Shown here one piece after another: positions 22,632-35,590 of a DNA stretch of 64,000 bases. Where the stretch lies: contig NC_081410.1 of NCBI RefSeq assembly GCF_030272615.1, positions 291,928,457 to 291,992,456 of the forward strand, read 5' to 3'. Every line of letters starts with the position of its first letter. Position 1 is the first letter of the stretch. Under the pieces are notes generated by a model. The model searched no databases and was not told the DNA's origin. It was given only the letters and a program-made list of their open reading frames with translations. The position numbers and the translations under genes were made by a program. The DNA comes from Cryptomeria japonica. Lineage: Eukaryota > Streptophyta > Pinopsida > Cupressales > Cupressaceae.

Positions 22632-23795
22632 TGTCCTAAAATTGCACCCCTTGCAATTTACGACTACATTTGGGTCTTCGACTTAGTGTTTGTGCCCCTT
22701 GATCTGATTGGAGACCTTAATATGCTCATGCACATAAAAAATACATTGCAATTCAACCCTGCACTCTGCTTGCACCTTGATCCTACCCCAAAATAAGGTA
22801 AGACCAAAGTGTGGTGCCTTGGGATCCCCTATTTGGGACCCATTTTGAGGCTCCTCCCTTGTGCTCATCTCAAATCAGAGCGGGAAAATCCCCCCTATGT
22901 CGGCCCAAGTCAGAAAATCAATTAATTAAACCCACTAGAAAGTATATAAGAGGGATTTCCCCTAATTTGACTAATGAAATTCAATCAAGCATCCGAGCAT
23001 TCAAGAGATCAAGCATTCAAGCATTGAAGAGCAATTGAGCATTTTTAGTCTCCCTTCAAGGTTTGGAGCAACAATAGAGATAAGATTTCAAGCATTGAAG
23101 AGGAGATCAACTACTTCATGAAACCCTAATTCCATGTGGAGACAAGCAAAATTTCACAAGGAGGTATAAGAATTTCAAATTCATTCAATTCAACATACCC
23201 TCAAAGAGGAGGATTTCTACTTTTAGTCCTTTCATTTACATTATTTCAACCACTTGGTTAATTCCAAAACTGGGGTTTGATCTTAAGACAAACCCCTATT
23301 CCCAACACATTTCCCTTTCTTTTTGTGTGTAGGAAATAGGTATGCAGCTGTACTTCTGGAATTAAGCTTTATTCACAAAGATGAAAAAACCCTTTTCAAC
23401 GCGGGGAAAGTTTGGAGGACCGATAGGAGGGCACTTCTGTCTAGACACATGGTCCCTACAACTTTGCTAGATTTTGTAGAGCATCTCCAAATCATCTCAA
23501 ACATATCAGATTCAAGTGCATGGCTGAATCCCGAATCTCTAGCTCACTGTTTTTGCATAGTTTGTCTCCATTTTTAGCACTTTGTGTTAATTCAATCAAT
23601 CAACTTACAAAAGAGGGTTAATTCCATTCCGGTCTACTTAGTATTTAATCCTTGCATCCTTTGGGATCGGATCTAGTAGATTCATCCCCTTCTTTTGAAT
23701 GTAAAGTCTCCCCAAGTGAAAATTGAACCTTAGTTAAGTTCCCACCTTTCCTCTATGTGGATAATTGGCTAAGGTTCCCAATTTTCCACTTTACA
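22632..23795 (+). repeat. Gyp-C 5' LTR
   Basis: 1,164 bp, from TGTCCTAAAATTGC to CCACTTTACA. It matches 31498-32476 and 39536-39694. TATATAAG at 22943-22950 is a good promoter candidate, conserved at 31782-31789. A PBS-like TGGTGAACTTGACATG starts at about 23799; I cannot name its tRNA. Confidence 0.88.
22943..22950 (+). promoter_or_regulatory. TATA box of Gyp-C LTR
   Basis: TATATAAG in AGTATATAAGAGGGATTTCC, identical in both LTRs. Confidence 0.6.
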
Positions 23796-25950
23796 TTTTG
23801 GTGAACTTGACATGTCTTATGCTTGCTTCTGATTTTTTGTTTTCAAATTTGAGTGCATGCAATTTAAAATTCAAAATTGAGCTTGTCATTTGTCTAAATT
23901 GGATTGATTGTTTCAGATTTGAGAACTCTTCATTTTTACAATTCACGTTTTCATTTACACTTTCAATTTTCAATTTAAAAAAAAAAATTAAGTGGTTGAA
24001 TCAAAAAAACCTAATTTTTAATTTTAAAATTCACATTGTGGATTGTGTAGATCTTGAATTCATTTTCAGATTTGAGTCTTGGCTTTACTTTCAAAATTCA
24101 TTTTCCCTCGTAACATTCAAATTTCAAATGTAGATTTTTAAAATTAAGCGGTTTATGCAACAAACCCTAATTTCTAAAATTAAATTAAATCTTGCACAAT
24201 TTCCGATCTTCCTTTAAGCATTTAATTGCTTCAATTAAATCTAAAGCCTCTTGTTCTTTTAAACATCATAAAAGTTGGCCCTTAAGTGTGCCCTTTTTGT
24301 TGTCCTTCCAATTATCATTTTGTCAAACATCCTAGGTGTGTCCTATTTCGACCTTCAAGGCTTAATTTCGCATATCTAGACATCTCCAACTTCCATATCC
24401 TTTTTGAATACACATTAAAATCACAAAATCTCGCTTCCTCAAAAATTTGGAAAAAAGTTGAAAATTTGGAAAAAAGTTGGTTGGACCGTGTGTTCGGACC
24501 AAGTCGCTACCAATGTGGTCTTGACTTTTTCTACTCAAATTTCAGGAGCTTGTTTTGACTGTATTTTACTACACAATTCTAGAGATTTGTGAAATTTTAT
24601 TGATTTTAGGTCACCCTAAGGTTGAAAACAAATATGAATTTCAACATTTCCATTATCAATTTAAATTGTAAAATTAAGTGGTTCACTACACATTGTCGTG
24701 CTCTGTGAAGTGTACCTTTACTTGCAACCACAATGCACTCAATAAATCATTACAAGCAATGGTTAGTGAATTAAAACAATGAAATGTAAAACCATAGCTA
24801 ATCGACTTATTGCCTCCTAGTAAATGCGAGTATGAATTTTGCTCTCAGATCTTGTTATGCAAATTCCAATGACTTGACTACACTTAGATGGAGGATTTGA
24901 ATGATGAAGATGCATGATCTAGAAAGAATAGCATGATTAAGCTATATGATTTCATGATTATTCTAGAAAATAAGCTAGAATGAAGATGCAATTAAGCTAC
25001 AATTGATCATGATAACATTGCTAAGATGATAAACTAGAAGCTAGATGCCTATAGTAACAATGCATAAGATGAAAATGAGATGGGATGCATCAAATGATAT
25101 GCAAGAATGATATGAAATTGGGACCCATATTGCTCCAAAATGAGGTCTATTTATAGGATTTCCAAGGCTAGGGGTGAGGTGGCAAGAATCAACGGTCAAG
25201 ATTGATTTGAAGATATCAATGGTTAAATTGGAGGAGGTTGGCAAAAGGGGGTTGGATTAAAGGGAACATCTATCATCTCTATGGTGACAAGTGTCAAGAG
25301 GCTTCTATAAGAGGTTAGATGAAAGAGAACACTTAGTAACAAGTGTCACAAAGGTTCTAGAAGATGTTGGATGAAAGGGGACATGGTGGTTGGTGGAGTG
25401 GGTTAAGTTTAGGAATGGTTAGGTTTAGGAGTGGTAGAAGTTAGGAGAATTTGAATTTAAAAATTCAAATAATAGGCTAATTAATTTCAACAACTCATGA
25501 ATTTGATTTGCTTTAATTAATTAAGATTAGAAGAAATGATTTTGGATGGAGGGAATTAAATAATTTGAATTAATTAATCAAAGGGGATTATTGGAATGAA
25601 TTTATTAAATAAATCCTTAGATTTATTAATAAGTAGATGAAAGGGAAAATTTAATCAAATTGCTTAGTGAATTTAATTAAATTGGGGAGGGAGATTAATT
25701 AAATAATTGCTTATTTAATTAATTATCTTCAGACCATTTTTAGGTGTATAGACACATACCCTAATTTTAAAGATTAAATTGGTTTCTTCATTTCAAAATC
25801 TCAAAATTTAAATTAAGAGGTTAAATTTGGACAACCCTAATTTTAATTTTGATTTTCCCTCCTTTCAAACTTTTAAAATTAAGAGGTTACTTAAGCAAAG
25901 CCCTAATTTCAAATTCCTAAAAGATTGCATTACTCTTTCCAATTTCTTTT
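23796..25950 (+). other. Gyp-C 5' leader with dispersed leader motif, no gene
   Basis: AT-rich leader. The phrase AAAATTAAG-N-GGTT followed about 10-15 bp later by CCCTAATTTT occurs near 23985, 24138, 24666 (split by R2), 25806 and 25875. The R2 LTR occupies 24694-25751. The short frames here are not credible genes. Confidence 0.6.
24694..25751 (-). repeat. R2: inverted solo LTR of the R family
   Basis: Reverse complement of R1 (4458-4551 plus 10828-11883), ~1.06 kb, uninterrupted. No PBS, polypurine tract or coding region is attached, so it is a solo LTR. A CACAT/ACACAT at 24688-24693 and 25752-25757 is a likely target duplication. The left flank ends inside one Gyp-C leader motif and the right flank completes it. 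Confidence 0.78.
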
Positions 25951-25959
25951 CCCTAGTGC

Positions 25960-27416
25960 ATGAGTTTTACTACTATTAGTCCTACCTATAGTATTCTCAT
26001 TAGAAGAAGTTGTAGAATTAAGGTTGCCCAAGGTTTAATTACTGATGAAATGGAGCCTAATTTGGATAAATTTTTCAATGAGGATATTGCTGCTTCTTTT
26101 CATCTTTCAAATATTATTGTTTATCCTCTTGATAATTATCACAATTAGGAAGAATCACTAACTAGAGTATCCATTGACCAATTGGCGAAGATGGACAATT
26201 AATTTGAAAATCTTCAACAATGGATGAGTCAAGAATACTCGGATAATGAAGCTTTCCCATTGATTGAAGGATTAAAAATAATAATTCAAAGTGAAAAACA
26301 TGGTGTTGATATCTTGCATGGTATTTCTCATATTGTTGATTCTAATATCATGCCTATGAAGAGTTGTGCTGAAAACCTAGCTTATACACAACCTCCTAGT
26401 AAAGTTAATCATTTTATTCCTTTGATGACTTCCATGACTAGTGTTCCTACCTTCACATCAAACATCATGGCCACTTGTACACAAAATGTCATACCTAAAA
26501 ATGTGAGTCATGGGGGCAATACCTCTTCTTTCATTCCTCCTACCATGAGTGTTCCCCTTGTTACCCAATCACATTCACCACCTATAAATGTTAGTCAAGG
26601 GGGAAAATCCTTCAATCACAATTCTTTCATTCCTCCCATGAGTCTTCCATGTGATACCCAATCTTCTCCATTACACACTTATCAAAGTGTTCCACCTCCT
26701 TATTCTCAACCTCTTCCTTCATTCAACAATGTTACTCCTCAATCCAACATGTTTAATTTCAATCCTTCTACCAAATCTACAATCAATAGTGTTGCCCAAA
26801 CAGTATCTTCCTTACAACCACAAATAGATTTATGAATCAATTAAATTAGAATGTGCCCACATTTGATGTCGCGAGCCTATTATCCCATGACATTGTTAGA
26901 GTCGTCCTGCCTAAACATGTAGAAGTCCCTCAATTGGAACTTTATAATGGAAAAGGTGATCCCCTAACTCATGTTAAAACATTCCAAACTTTGTGTAGAG
27001 ACTTTGCTCATGATCAAAGGTTGTTAGAAAAATTGTTTACTAGAACATTAAGGGATAGAGCTTTGCAATGGTATTGTTCTTTGCCTCCTTATTCTATTAC
27101 TTCTTTTCAACAACTACCTAATGCTTTTATTCAACAATTTCAGAATAACATTGGTCCTAATGTTACTTTTATTGATTTAATGAATTGTAAACAAGGTGTT
27201 AAAGAAAAAGTGACTAATTTTATTAGTAGATATAAGCATTTGTATTCTCAAATTTATTTTGTTGTGCTTGATCAAGACATTCAAAATATTTTCATTTTTA
27301 ATTTAATAAAAAGACATTAGAGATAAACTTCTTTTAACTAAGTTTACTTCATTTCCACAGTTGTGCGCAATACTTCACAATTATCAACTGACTGTGACTT
27401 AATTGGAACAATTATC
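25960..27416 (+). pseudogene. Gyp-C gag, N-terminal and capsid part
   Basis: Starts at the ATG at 25960. A stop at about 26146 and a frameshift at about 26838 break it. The first part is Ser/Pro/Asn-rich (26224-26835). The 26853-27320 part is the Ty3/Gypsy Retrotrans_gag domain: VPQLELYNGKGDPLTHVKTF, RTLRDRALQWYCSLP, FQNNI and KVTNFISRYKHL blocks. It continues with shifted frame to a TKFTSFPQL block, then is cut by solo LTR K at 27417. Capsid function is expected from family knowledge. Confidence 0.87.
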
Positions 27417-28585
27417 TGTTGGTATTTTGATAATGTTTAAGTTGTGATTGTCATTGATAGACACACACATATTTTATGTATGAGTTATTCTCCACCGGTA
27501 ATATGTGTTGTGTTGTTCACACCGATATTATATGCCATTGTATGTATAGTCTTTGTTTGTAGAATACTATCAGTGTTTTGTAGAAGAAGCTTACCGATCA
27601 TTGCAGTGTGAAGACCTCGAAGCAGTATGAAGACCTCAAGTGGTATGAAGACCTCAAGCGGAACGAGGACCCCTAGCGGCAATTAATCTTTTTGATCAGA
27701 ATATTATGTTCCAGTTTTCCAGTCTTTATTCGTTAACTGGTAATCGGTATACTGTGTTAAACCGGTATAATTGTAAGGTGTGATGAGTTATCATCCATTG
27801 ACACTTTAGTGGTGTTTCTGTGTCGTGTTACCAAATATGTCTAGATGCACTATACCTAGGAAATTGTAGTCTAATCTTATTGGATCGATATGAAATCAGA
27901 TTCCTATATGAGGACATCATGTCTAGGGTTTTGAAGTTGTTGATATGCGAGAGTATTGTAGAGCAGATTAGGTCTATGCGAAATAAGTATCTCACTACAG
28001 AGATTGTGAGTGCAAAGGATAGAAGACTGAAGTAATGCTGCAATGCATTAACAGAGAATTGTCAAGGATCTAATCAAGCATTCTATGCTACTTTCTAGAT
28101 CATTCACTTGTTGATTACTAATCTCTTGAACAAGTCTGAAACCCTTAACCAGGTAGGCCCAACCAAGCCTATTGTAAATCCTCTAACAAGGTGGTTCACA
28201 GTTGTGGATCTGAAATCCTTTAACAGGGTAGTCTTTAACATGACTTATCTCCTAATAGAGATCTGGATTCCTAACAAGATCTGTTCTGGTGAAGAACATT
28301 GTAAGGCCTTAACTGATCTGACCTTAACCGGTCTAGTTACTATTATGTAGATAGTTGACTTGTGAGTTTTACTCACCATGGTTTTTTCCCATTTGGGTTT
28401 CCACATCAAAATATCTTGTGTTATAGTGGTTGTGCTTTTGTGGGCGAATGCTCTATTTTCTATTTGGCTTGTTTATGTTTTAACTGGTTTGTTGTTTAAA
28501 CTACTACACCAGTCTGTAGAAAAATTATTTAAGAGTTTGGTTAAGTTTTTTAGGCATACTAATTCACCCCCCCTCTTAGTATTCA
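27417..28585 (+). repeat. K: solo Copia LTR in Gyp-C gag
   Basis: Starts TGTTGGTATTTTGAT and ends CTCTTAGTATTCA. The flanks TTATC (27412-27416) and TCATC (28586-28590) match at four of five positions, and the gag frame resumes right after. It carries the hairpin motif at 28378-28403 and a C-rich run before its end, as in the full Copia LTRs here. Near 27608-27678 four imperfect ~18-bp units (TGAAGACCTCAAG core) are repeated. No internal region remains, so it arose by LTR-LTR recombination. Confidence 0.85.
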
Positions 28586-29770
28586 TCATCATCTCCTTAC
28601 ATGGCTCCAAGTGATAAGGGTGGTAGTGCTCAACAATCATTTGTGAAGTTCTAACCAAACAAAGGATTCATCAAATTCAATGACAACAACAACGGTCCAT
28701 TCATAGGTGCTAAAGGGGTGCCTCCTTTTTCTAAATTTTGTAAAAGAGAAAAAGAGTTTATTCCTTTGAATGAAACTTTTCATATCATTATGTCTCAATT
28801 AATACAAAATAATGTGTTAAAACTTCCCCAAATCAAACCAATTGATCCATCTAAAATACCTCCCCCTTACTTTGATGCTAAATCTTTTTGTCAATATCAT
28901 CATTAGCCTAGTCATGATACTGAAAACATGTTTTTCATTGAGAAGTAAGATTCAAGAATTGATTGATAACAATACCATATCTGTGGCAGGTGTGAAGGAT
29001 AAAGGAAACAAATCCATAGCTCCTCCTAATCAAAACCTTCAAATTTTCACTAATCCTTTACCATCCCATTTCACTAATGTGATTGAGACTGATCATTTTG
29101 CTTTCTCTACGAATGATGTTGGCCTTGAATCTAATAACATGGTGAACCTTGTAGATCAACAAGAACCTCCTAAATATTTGTGCATAACATTTGATCCTAG
29201 TGAGACCATTAAGGGACCCGATGGCCCATTATACATAAATGCAAAAATCAAAGGTATACCCACTAGACGAGTCCTTATTGATCTTTCTTGCATGGTTAAT
29301 GTGATAACTAAATAATTTCTCTATAATTTGCAATTGCATCAAGTGATATATGATTATATTGATGTGATAGTTAAAGTTTTTGTTGGCTTCTCTTGTCCTA
29401 CTATTGGTTCTATAACACTTCCTATTGATGTTGGTATTAAATGCTTAGATGTTAAATTTTCTATCATTCCTACATCTGATCAATTTCATGTGAAGTTGGG
29501 GCATCCTTAGCTCTCTTCCATGAAAGTGATCACTTCTACTATTCACAATTGTTTGAAACCTCTTCATAATGGTGAAATCATAACTGTTAATCATAGCCTA
29601 TTTCAACCTACACTAAGGCATGCAAATGTTTGTCTTGATTATTTTTGGTCCGAACAATTTAATCCTCTTGAACCTAGAAGCAATGCTATCTTTAGATCAT
29701 ATCAAAATTGGAATAATGAAATGATTTTATCCTTGAGTCAACCTATCCAACACTTAGCATTCCTCTTGAT
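28586..29770 (+). pseudogene. Gyp-C gag C-terminus and protease
   Basis: Gag resumes with KFCKREKEFIPLNETF and FCQYHHXPSHDTEN, a divergent Gypsy gag terminal block (C-x2-H-H-type). From 28842 one frame runs to 29888 with two stops (29313, 29508). It contains the retropepsin: VLIDLSCMVNVI, where the usual active-site D-G/S-G/S reads D-L-S, and a LGHP-stop-LSSMK block whose Trp codon became TAG. The protease type resembles those of non-chromoviral Gypsy lineages. A frameshift follows near 29770. Confidence 0.82.
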
Positions 29771-30703
29771 GATCATATACCCCTTCTTGAGTATAATATT
29801 GTTCTTCCTCCTAAGGAAAGAAATAATCTTCTTCCCAAAGAGGCACCTATTCCTTCTCCTAAAGAGAAGAGTATCCTTTCACCCATGAAAATAGATATAC
29901 CTCTTCCTAAAAAAGAATACATTTCTTATCCTATGGATGAGTCTTCTCTTCTTCCCAAAGGTAGAAAAACACTTCCTCCTAAAATAAATAATATTCCTCT
30001 TAAGGTTAGACCTATCCCTCCTCCTCATGATGGACCTAATATCCTTCCTACACCTCCTATTCCTCCTTTATATGGTATGGTTCCTCCTCCATCTTATAGA
30101 GAGAAACAACCGATTGCTCCTATTGCCCAACTGAAAAGACCTCAACCCACTCATCCTTCCTTAAAAGAAGAGACAAAGCTTATACCTAATGAACCTAACC
30201 CTCAACCTTCAGCCAAGACTAGATGAAACCATTGTGTGAGAGAACGTCAATGAAGACGTCCTGATAGAGCTCATGAAGTTGCTTCCTAAACCATTTCTCC
30301 TCCCAAAACACCAATTGTTGACATGATTCCATTTTCTCCTAAACAAGATGTTCAACCTAATTCTCTAAGACACAAAATGCTTAAGACAAATGATGGTTCA
30401 AGTTATATTCCTATTAGATCTCCTATTCTTATTAATCTTGATGAAGAAATAGGTGAAAATATTCTTAATGATGAAAATGTTGATCCTAATATTTCTGTTG
30501 ATGAATATAAATATGTTGACATTGACAATGACTTATCAACAAAATTTTCAAAAGCATTAATCGTAGCTCCTAGTAAAGAACAAAGTAACTTATCATTAGA
30601 GCATGGTCCTTGGTTGGAACTTGTGATAGATCCATCTACTATGATCAATGTGGCTCCTCTTGCGTGTTGTCCACCTTCTCAAAATAATGATCAACAAGAT
30701 TAG
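29770..30703 (+). pseudogene. Gyp-C Pro/Lys-rich tail
   Basis: Downstream of the protease in a new frame. It reads as repeated LPPK/PIPPP-type low-complexity sequence (29885-30226), then an acidic part (30323-30703) with ILINLDEEIGENILNDEN. I do not recognise a domain. In a complete Gypsy element RT would follow the protease; here this linker-like region leads directly to non-coding DNA and the 3' LTR. It may be a spacer left from an ancestral gag-pol junction. Confidence 0.6.
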
Positions 30704-31497
30704 GGGGATGACAACATGCTTGATTAGCTTCATTAGCAAGGTATATTCTCTCTCTCCTCTCTTGCTTATTTGTGACATTCTTCTATTTGTTCTCCCTATT
30801 CTTCTATTTGTTGTCCCTAGTGTTGTCTAGTCGAGGATGATGCAAAGCATTGAGATCTCTTTTGGTCTCTCCCATGTTGACTCAAAAGACACATGTGTTC
30901 CCTTCTTCCATGGTGGTTTCCTTTCTTTTGGGATGAGGATGATTCTATGCATATATATATATACATGATATACATGAGTTATCATAAAAAGCATACTGAC
31001 TCCGAAGTTAGGTGAAACCACCTCGTGTTTTGTGTTTGTGTTCATTATCCTTTGATTTGGCCTCTCTCGGGGGCTAAATTATTGTGATAATGTGCTTGTC
31101 TTCTTTGGGTGTATCCTACCTTAAAGCAATTTCTCTTGATAAGGAGTACACAATCTCTTTAACATGGGGGCATACACTCTGCTCATGATTCTCCCTTTTG
31201 ATACTTAAAGTTACTTAGCAAACTTTGTCTTTTCTTTGTAATTTTTGGTATTCTTTTCGTGACTCATAGTAAGAGAACCTTACTATTTGTAGTCATAGTT
31301 GTCTCTTCCACTCTCATGATCTTCCTTTTTACCTTGTCATTGAAGTCGTAAGATCCTTAAGTCCACTAGGGGCTTGGTGAATTTTGCCTCCTTGATGTGG
31401 TAAAAGTCTTTCAATCTGAATTCCTTGTACTTTACTCAGGGTATTTGTGTAAGATGATACTCCCACTAAAGTGGAGGATAAATGTAATGCCCTAAAG
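30704..31497 (+). other. Gyp-C 3' non-coding region
   Basis: About 800 bp with no gene. G-rich tracts CTCTCGGGGGCTAAATTATT (~31065) and ATGGGGGCATAC (~31163) and a purine run AGTGGAGGATAAATG just before the LTR are candidate polypurine tracts. A short (AT)n run lies at 30951-30962. Confidence 0.6.
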
Positions 31498-32476
31498 ATG
31501 CACCCCTTGCAATTTTTGACTCCATTTGGGTCTTCATCTTAGTGTTTGCACCCCTCAGCCTGATTGGAGACCTAAATATGTTCATTCACATCAAAAATAC
31601 ATTGCAATTCAACCCTGCACTCTGCTTGCACCTTGATCCTGCTCTAAAATAGGGCCCCTGGGATCCCCTATTTGGGACCCATTTTAAGGCCTATCCCTTG
31701 TGCTCATCTCAAATTAGAGTGGGAAAATCCCCCCTATGTCGGCCCAAGTCCAAAAATTAGTCAATTAAACCCACTAGCAAGTATATAAGAGGGATTTCCC
31801 CTCTCAATTGACATCCTATTAATCCCATCAAATGTAATAGAATTCAATCAAGCATCCGAGAATTCAAGAGATCAAGCATTCAAGCATGCAAGAGCAATTG
31901 AGATTTTTTAGTCTTCCTTCAAGCTCTGGAGCAACAATAGAGACAAGATTTCAAGCATTGAAGAGGAGATCGACATTCTACTTCATGAAACCCTAATTCC
32001 ATCCGGAGGCAAGCAAAACTTCACAAGGAGGTATAAGCACTTCAATTTCATTCAATTCAACATCCCCTCAAAGAGGAGGATTTCTACTTTTAGCCCTTTC
32101 ATTTACATTATTTCAACCACTTGGTTAATTCCAAAACCGGGGTTTGATCTGAAGATAAACCCCTATTCCCAACACATTTCTCTTTCTTTCTGTGTGCAGG
32201 AAACAAGTGCATAGATGTACTTCTTGAATCTTTATTTGTAGAGATGAAAAAAAAACCTTTTCGACTTGCAGAAAATTCGAAAGACCGATGATCCCTGCAA
32301 CTTTTTTTAGATTTTGCATAGCAGCTCTGAATCATCTCAAACTTCTCAGATTCAAGTGCATGGCTGAATATCAAATCTGTAGCTCACTATTTTCACATAG
32401 TTTGTCTCCATTCTCAACACTTTGTCTTAATTCAATCAATCAACTTACAAAAGAGGTTTAATTCCATTCCAATCTA
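31498..32476 (+). repeat. Gyp-C 3' LTR, first part
   Basis: Starts TGCCCTAAAG and follows the 5' LTR closely until ATTCCAATCTA, where Cop-D inserts. It includes TATA at 31782-31789. Confidence 0.88.
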
Positions 32477-33693
32477 TGTTAGAATAACTAGTGGATAACT
32501 GAGAGGGGGGTGTGAATTAGTTGTCAACATATTAGATTAAACCACTTTATAACCTTTAAACGAAGCACATAAACATTAAATACTGAAATAGAAGAAACAA
32601 ATACCGGTAAGCAATAAAATTTAAGAATGAAACAGAGAATCAACACAATGCAACCATACCACATAACACCATGATTTGTACGTGGAAAACCCAATAAAGA
32701 GAAAAACCATGGTGGGAAGCCTATCCACAGTCAGATGATACTTCTGCAGAAAGTATGTGATACAATAAGGGGCTTGACATGCAGGGAGGCACACTGCCTA
32801 GAGCGTACTGCTTATTACAAAGGAGTCTCATTGACTACAGAGAGGTTATAACCACCTCAATATAATTGGACATCAATCCATAAGAATGAACTGCCAATGA
32901 TAGCATCCACCATGCTTGATTACAGTCCCGGTTAAGCTCAATACCAGAGGCCTTTGACCTCTTATGTAAATCCAATTCTATCACCTATGATCAACCAAAT
33001 CTTCTTCGCATATGATATTTCATTCCATGACCATTACCATCACGATCTATAATGAGATCTTACATAGATTTATACAAACCCTAAGGCCTAAACCAAATAG
33101 GTTGGCCACCTAAAAGATATTGCAATAAGATCATTACATACATCCACATTACAATGATATACCATGTCATCTTTAGACCAAAACAACATTAACCAATCCA
33201 TAAATCATCTGAGTAATGTGTAGGGAACATGTAACATGATACCAGTCCATAACATGGACCCAAATAGATTCACCACACCAAAGCAATGTCTCCAATTAGT
33301 TAAGGGATGAACAAAGATCACCTTCTGCATCCTGAATTCCATCTAGAAGTCACACCAACACCACTTATGCATCTTGTCAAAGATTCACAGTAAAATCTCT
33401 ACCGGTAAAACCTTAAACCCTTACCGGTATAGGCTTACTAGAGTGTATGATAGCATCTGATCATCAAGTCAATACCAACTAACCAAAACATACCCCATAA
33501 ATATCAAACCAAACATATTCCATTGATTCAAACATGTCGGTAGTATCCAACTGATAGTCCCTTATGTCGGTAACACTAGTTCTTCTACTGGTAACCAAAA
33601 TCTATTTGCCGGTAACCAATCATAACAACTAGTGTTGACATCAATGACAAAACATCAATACAACACATAATCAATTCCTTCATATTGACAACA
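32477..33693 (-). repeat. Cop-D 3' LTR
   Basis: 1,217 bp, followed by the polypurine tract (CCCCCTTTGGCATTGATGG at 33700-33718 on the plus strand). Three spaced copies of a CGGTAAC/CTGGTAACC-type motif lie at about 33563-33622. Hairpin at 32683-32709. Confidence 0.93.
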
Positions 33694-34059
33694 ATCTCCC
33701 CCTTTGGCATTGATGGCAACACTAGATGTGAAAAAGAAAACATCTAAGTGCCAAGAAATGCCAAAAAATTCTCATAGAAGATATAACAATGAAAAACTGA
33801 AAAATCCCAGCAACTCCCCCTGAGGAGTGTAGTCCAATCTGAAACTGATCTAAATCTCTCACCCATATGAAATATTATGACATTATTTTTCACATATAAC
33901 TCTCCCCCTTTGACATCAATGCCAAAGATATGTCATAGATATCAAAATCTTGTGAATCTCAAAGTTGACTACTCCCCCTGAGTAGTAGCACCACTACATC
34001 AATCCGGAGCAAAGGATAAAGTTGATGATGCATACCAGACTGATGCTCTACTCCATCAG

Positions 34060-34870
34060 TTAAGTTTCTACTGAAGGGGTAGATACCCCTAACATGTCTC
34101 TCAAATATTCAAATGATTCCTTAGACAATGGTTTAGTGAATATATCTGCAATCTGCTCTTTAATGTTCACATAAACCAATTTGACTTCCTTTTCCTCCAC
34201 CTTTTCTTTTAGAAAGTTATATTTTATTGAAATGTGCTAAATCTTAGAGTGAAATACCAGATTCTTAGATATGTCAATAGCTGCAGAGTTATCAAAATAG
34301 GTACTACTGGATCATTGCAATTTACCTTGATATCCTTCAACATTTGCTTCATCCACAAGACTTGAGAGCAATTAGTTGCTGCTACAACATATTCAGCTTC
34401 TGCAGTAGATAAAGAAATGCATGACTATTTTTTACTGATCTATGAAACCAATTTCTTTCCAAGAAAGAAATCTCCTCCTGAAGTGCTCTTCATATCATCA
34501 GTATCTCTTGCCCAGTCTGCATCTGTATATGCACATAAATTGAAGTTATCATCTCTAGAGTACCATAAACCATATTCTGTTGTTACTTGAAAATACCTGA
34601 ATATCCTCTTTACTGCACATTCATGATTTTATTTAGGATTACTTTGATATCTTGAAACAATACTTACTGCATTCATAATATCCGGTCTAGTCTGAGTTAG
34701 ATATAACAAGCCACCAATCATAGACTTATACCTTGTTTAATTTACCTGTGCAGATGTGTCTCTGATAGACAATTTCTCATTTGTCACCATAGGAGTACTT
34801 ACTGGTTTGGAATTATCCATACCAAACTTCTTTAACAATTCCCTTAGATACTTAGTTTGACAGATAAAAA
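34060..34870 (-). pseudogene. Cop-D RNase H domain
   Basis: Strongly decayed; recognisable pieces are DADWARDTDD (~34510), STSGGDFFLGKKL, STAEAEYVAAATN (~34385) and RLLxI/LVGSLLYL-like text near 34720. Frame breaks and stops occur throughout, so no long open frame exists. The catalytic DxD is still readable. Confidence 0.75.
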
Positions 34871-34892
34871 TGCCTTTGTCAGTTTGAGTAAT

Positions 34893-35590
34893 CTACAAAC
34901 CTAAGAAAAATCTCATCTCACCAATCATAGATATTTCAAATTCATTCTTCATATTATTAGAGAGTTCCATGCACAATTTATCTTCACCTCCAAAAATGAT
35001 ATCATCAACAAATAATTCAATAATCAAAACATCATCATCAGTGGTCTTGTAAAATAAATTACTATCAGCACTTCCCTTAGTAAAATGTAGCTTCAAAAGA
35101 TATTTATCCAACCTTGCATACCAAGCTCTAGGAGCTTGTTTCAATCCATATAATGCTTTCCTTAACCTGCAAACCATATCTCTATCATCTGTTAGTAAAA
35201 ATCCATTAGGCTGCTCAATGTATACTTCTTCCTCAAGTTCACCATTCAAAAATGCACATTTAACATCCATTTGATAGACCTTATAGTTCTTGTATGTTGC
35301 ATAGGTAATAAATAGTCTAACAACTTCAATTCTAGCTACTGGTGCAAATGTCTCACCATAATCAATTCCTTCCATTTGAGGATATCATTTACAAACCAGT
35401 CTAGCCTTGTTTCTTACAACTTGACCATCCTCATTTAGCTTATTTCTAAAAAACCCATTTAGTTCCAATAGCATTCTTATTTTTAGGCCGGGGAACTAAA
35501 GTCCAAGTCTTATTCTTCTCTATCTGATCTAATTCATCTTCCATAGCCTTTAAGAAATGCATATATTTACAAGCTTCAATAACTAATGCC
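34893..35590 (-). pseudogene. Cop-D reverse transcriptase domain
   Basis: The open part 35375-34893 covers [55 protein letters not shown], the catalytic [12 protein letters not shown] with both Asp intact, and [11 protein letters not shown]. The N-terminal MEDELDQIEKNKTWTLVPRP part is joined to integrase in the 36324-35446 frame. One shift lies near 35400-35450. Confidence 0.92.

Noticed and set aside
23765-24133. Phe/Leu-rich 122-codon frame
   Set aside because: AT-rich Gyp-C leader; composition alone explains it.
30951-30970. Short (AT)n run as a possible microsatellite locus
   Set aside because: Only about six units; ordinary in AT-rich DNA.
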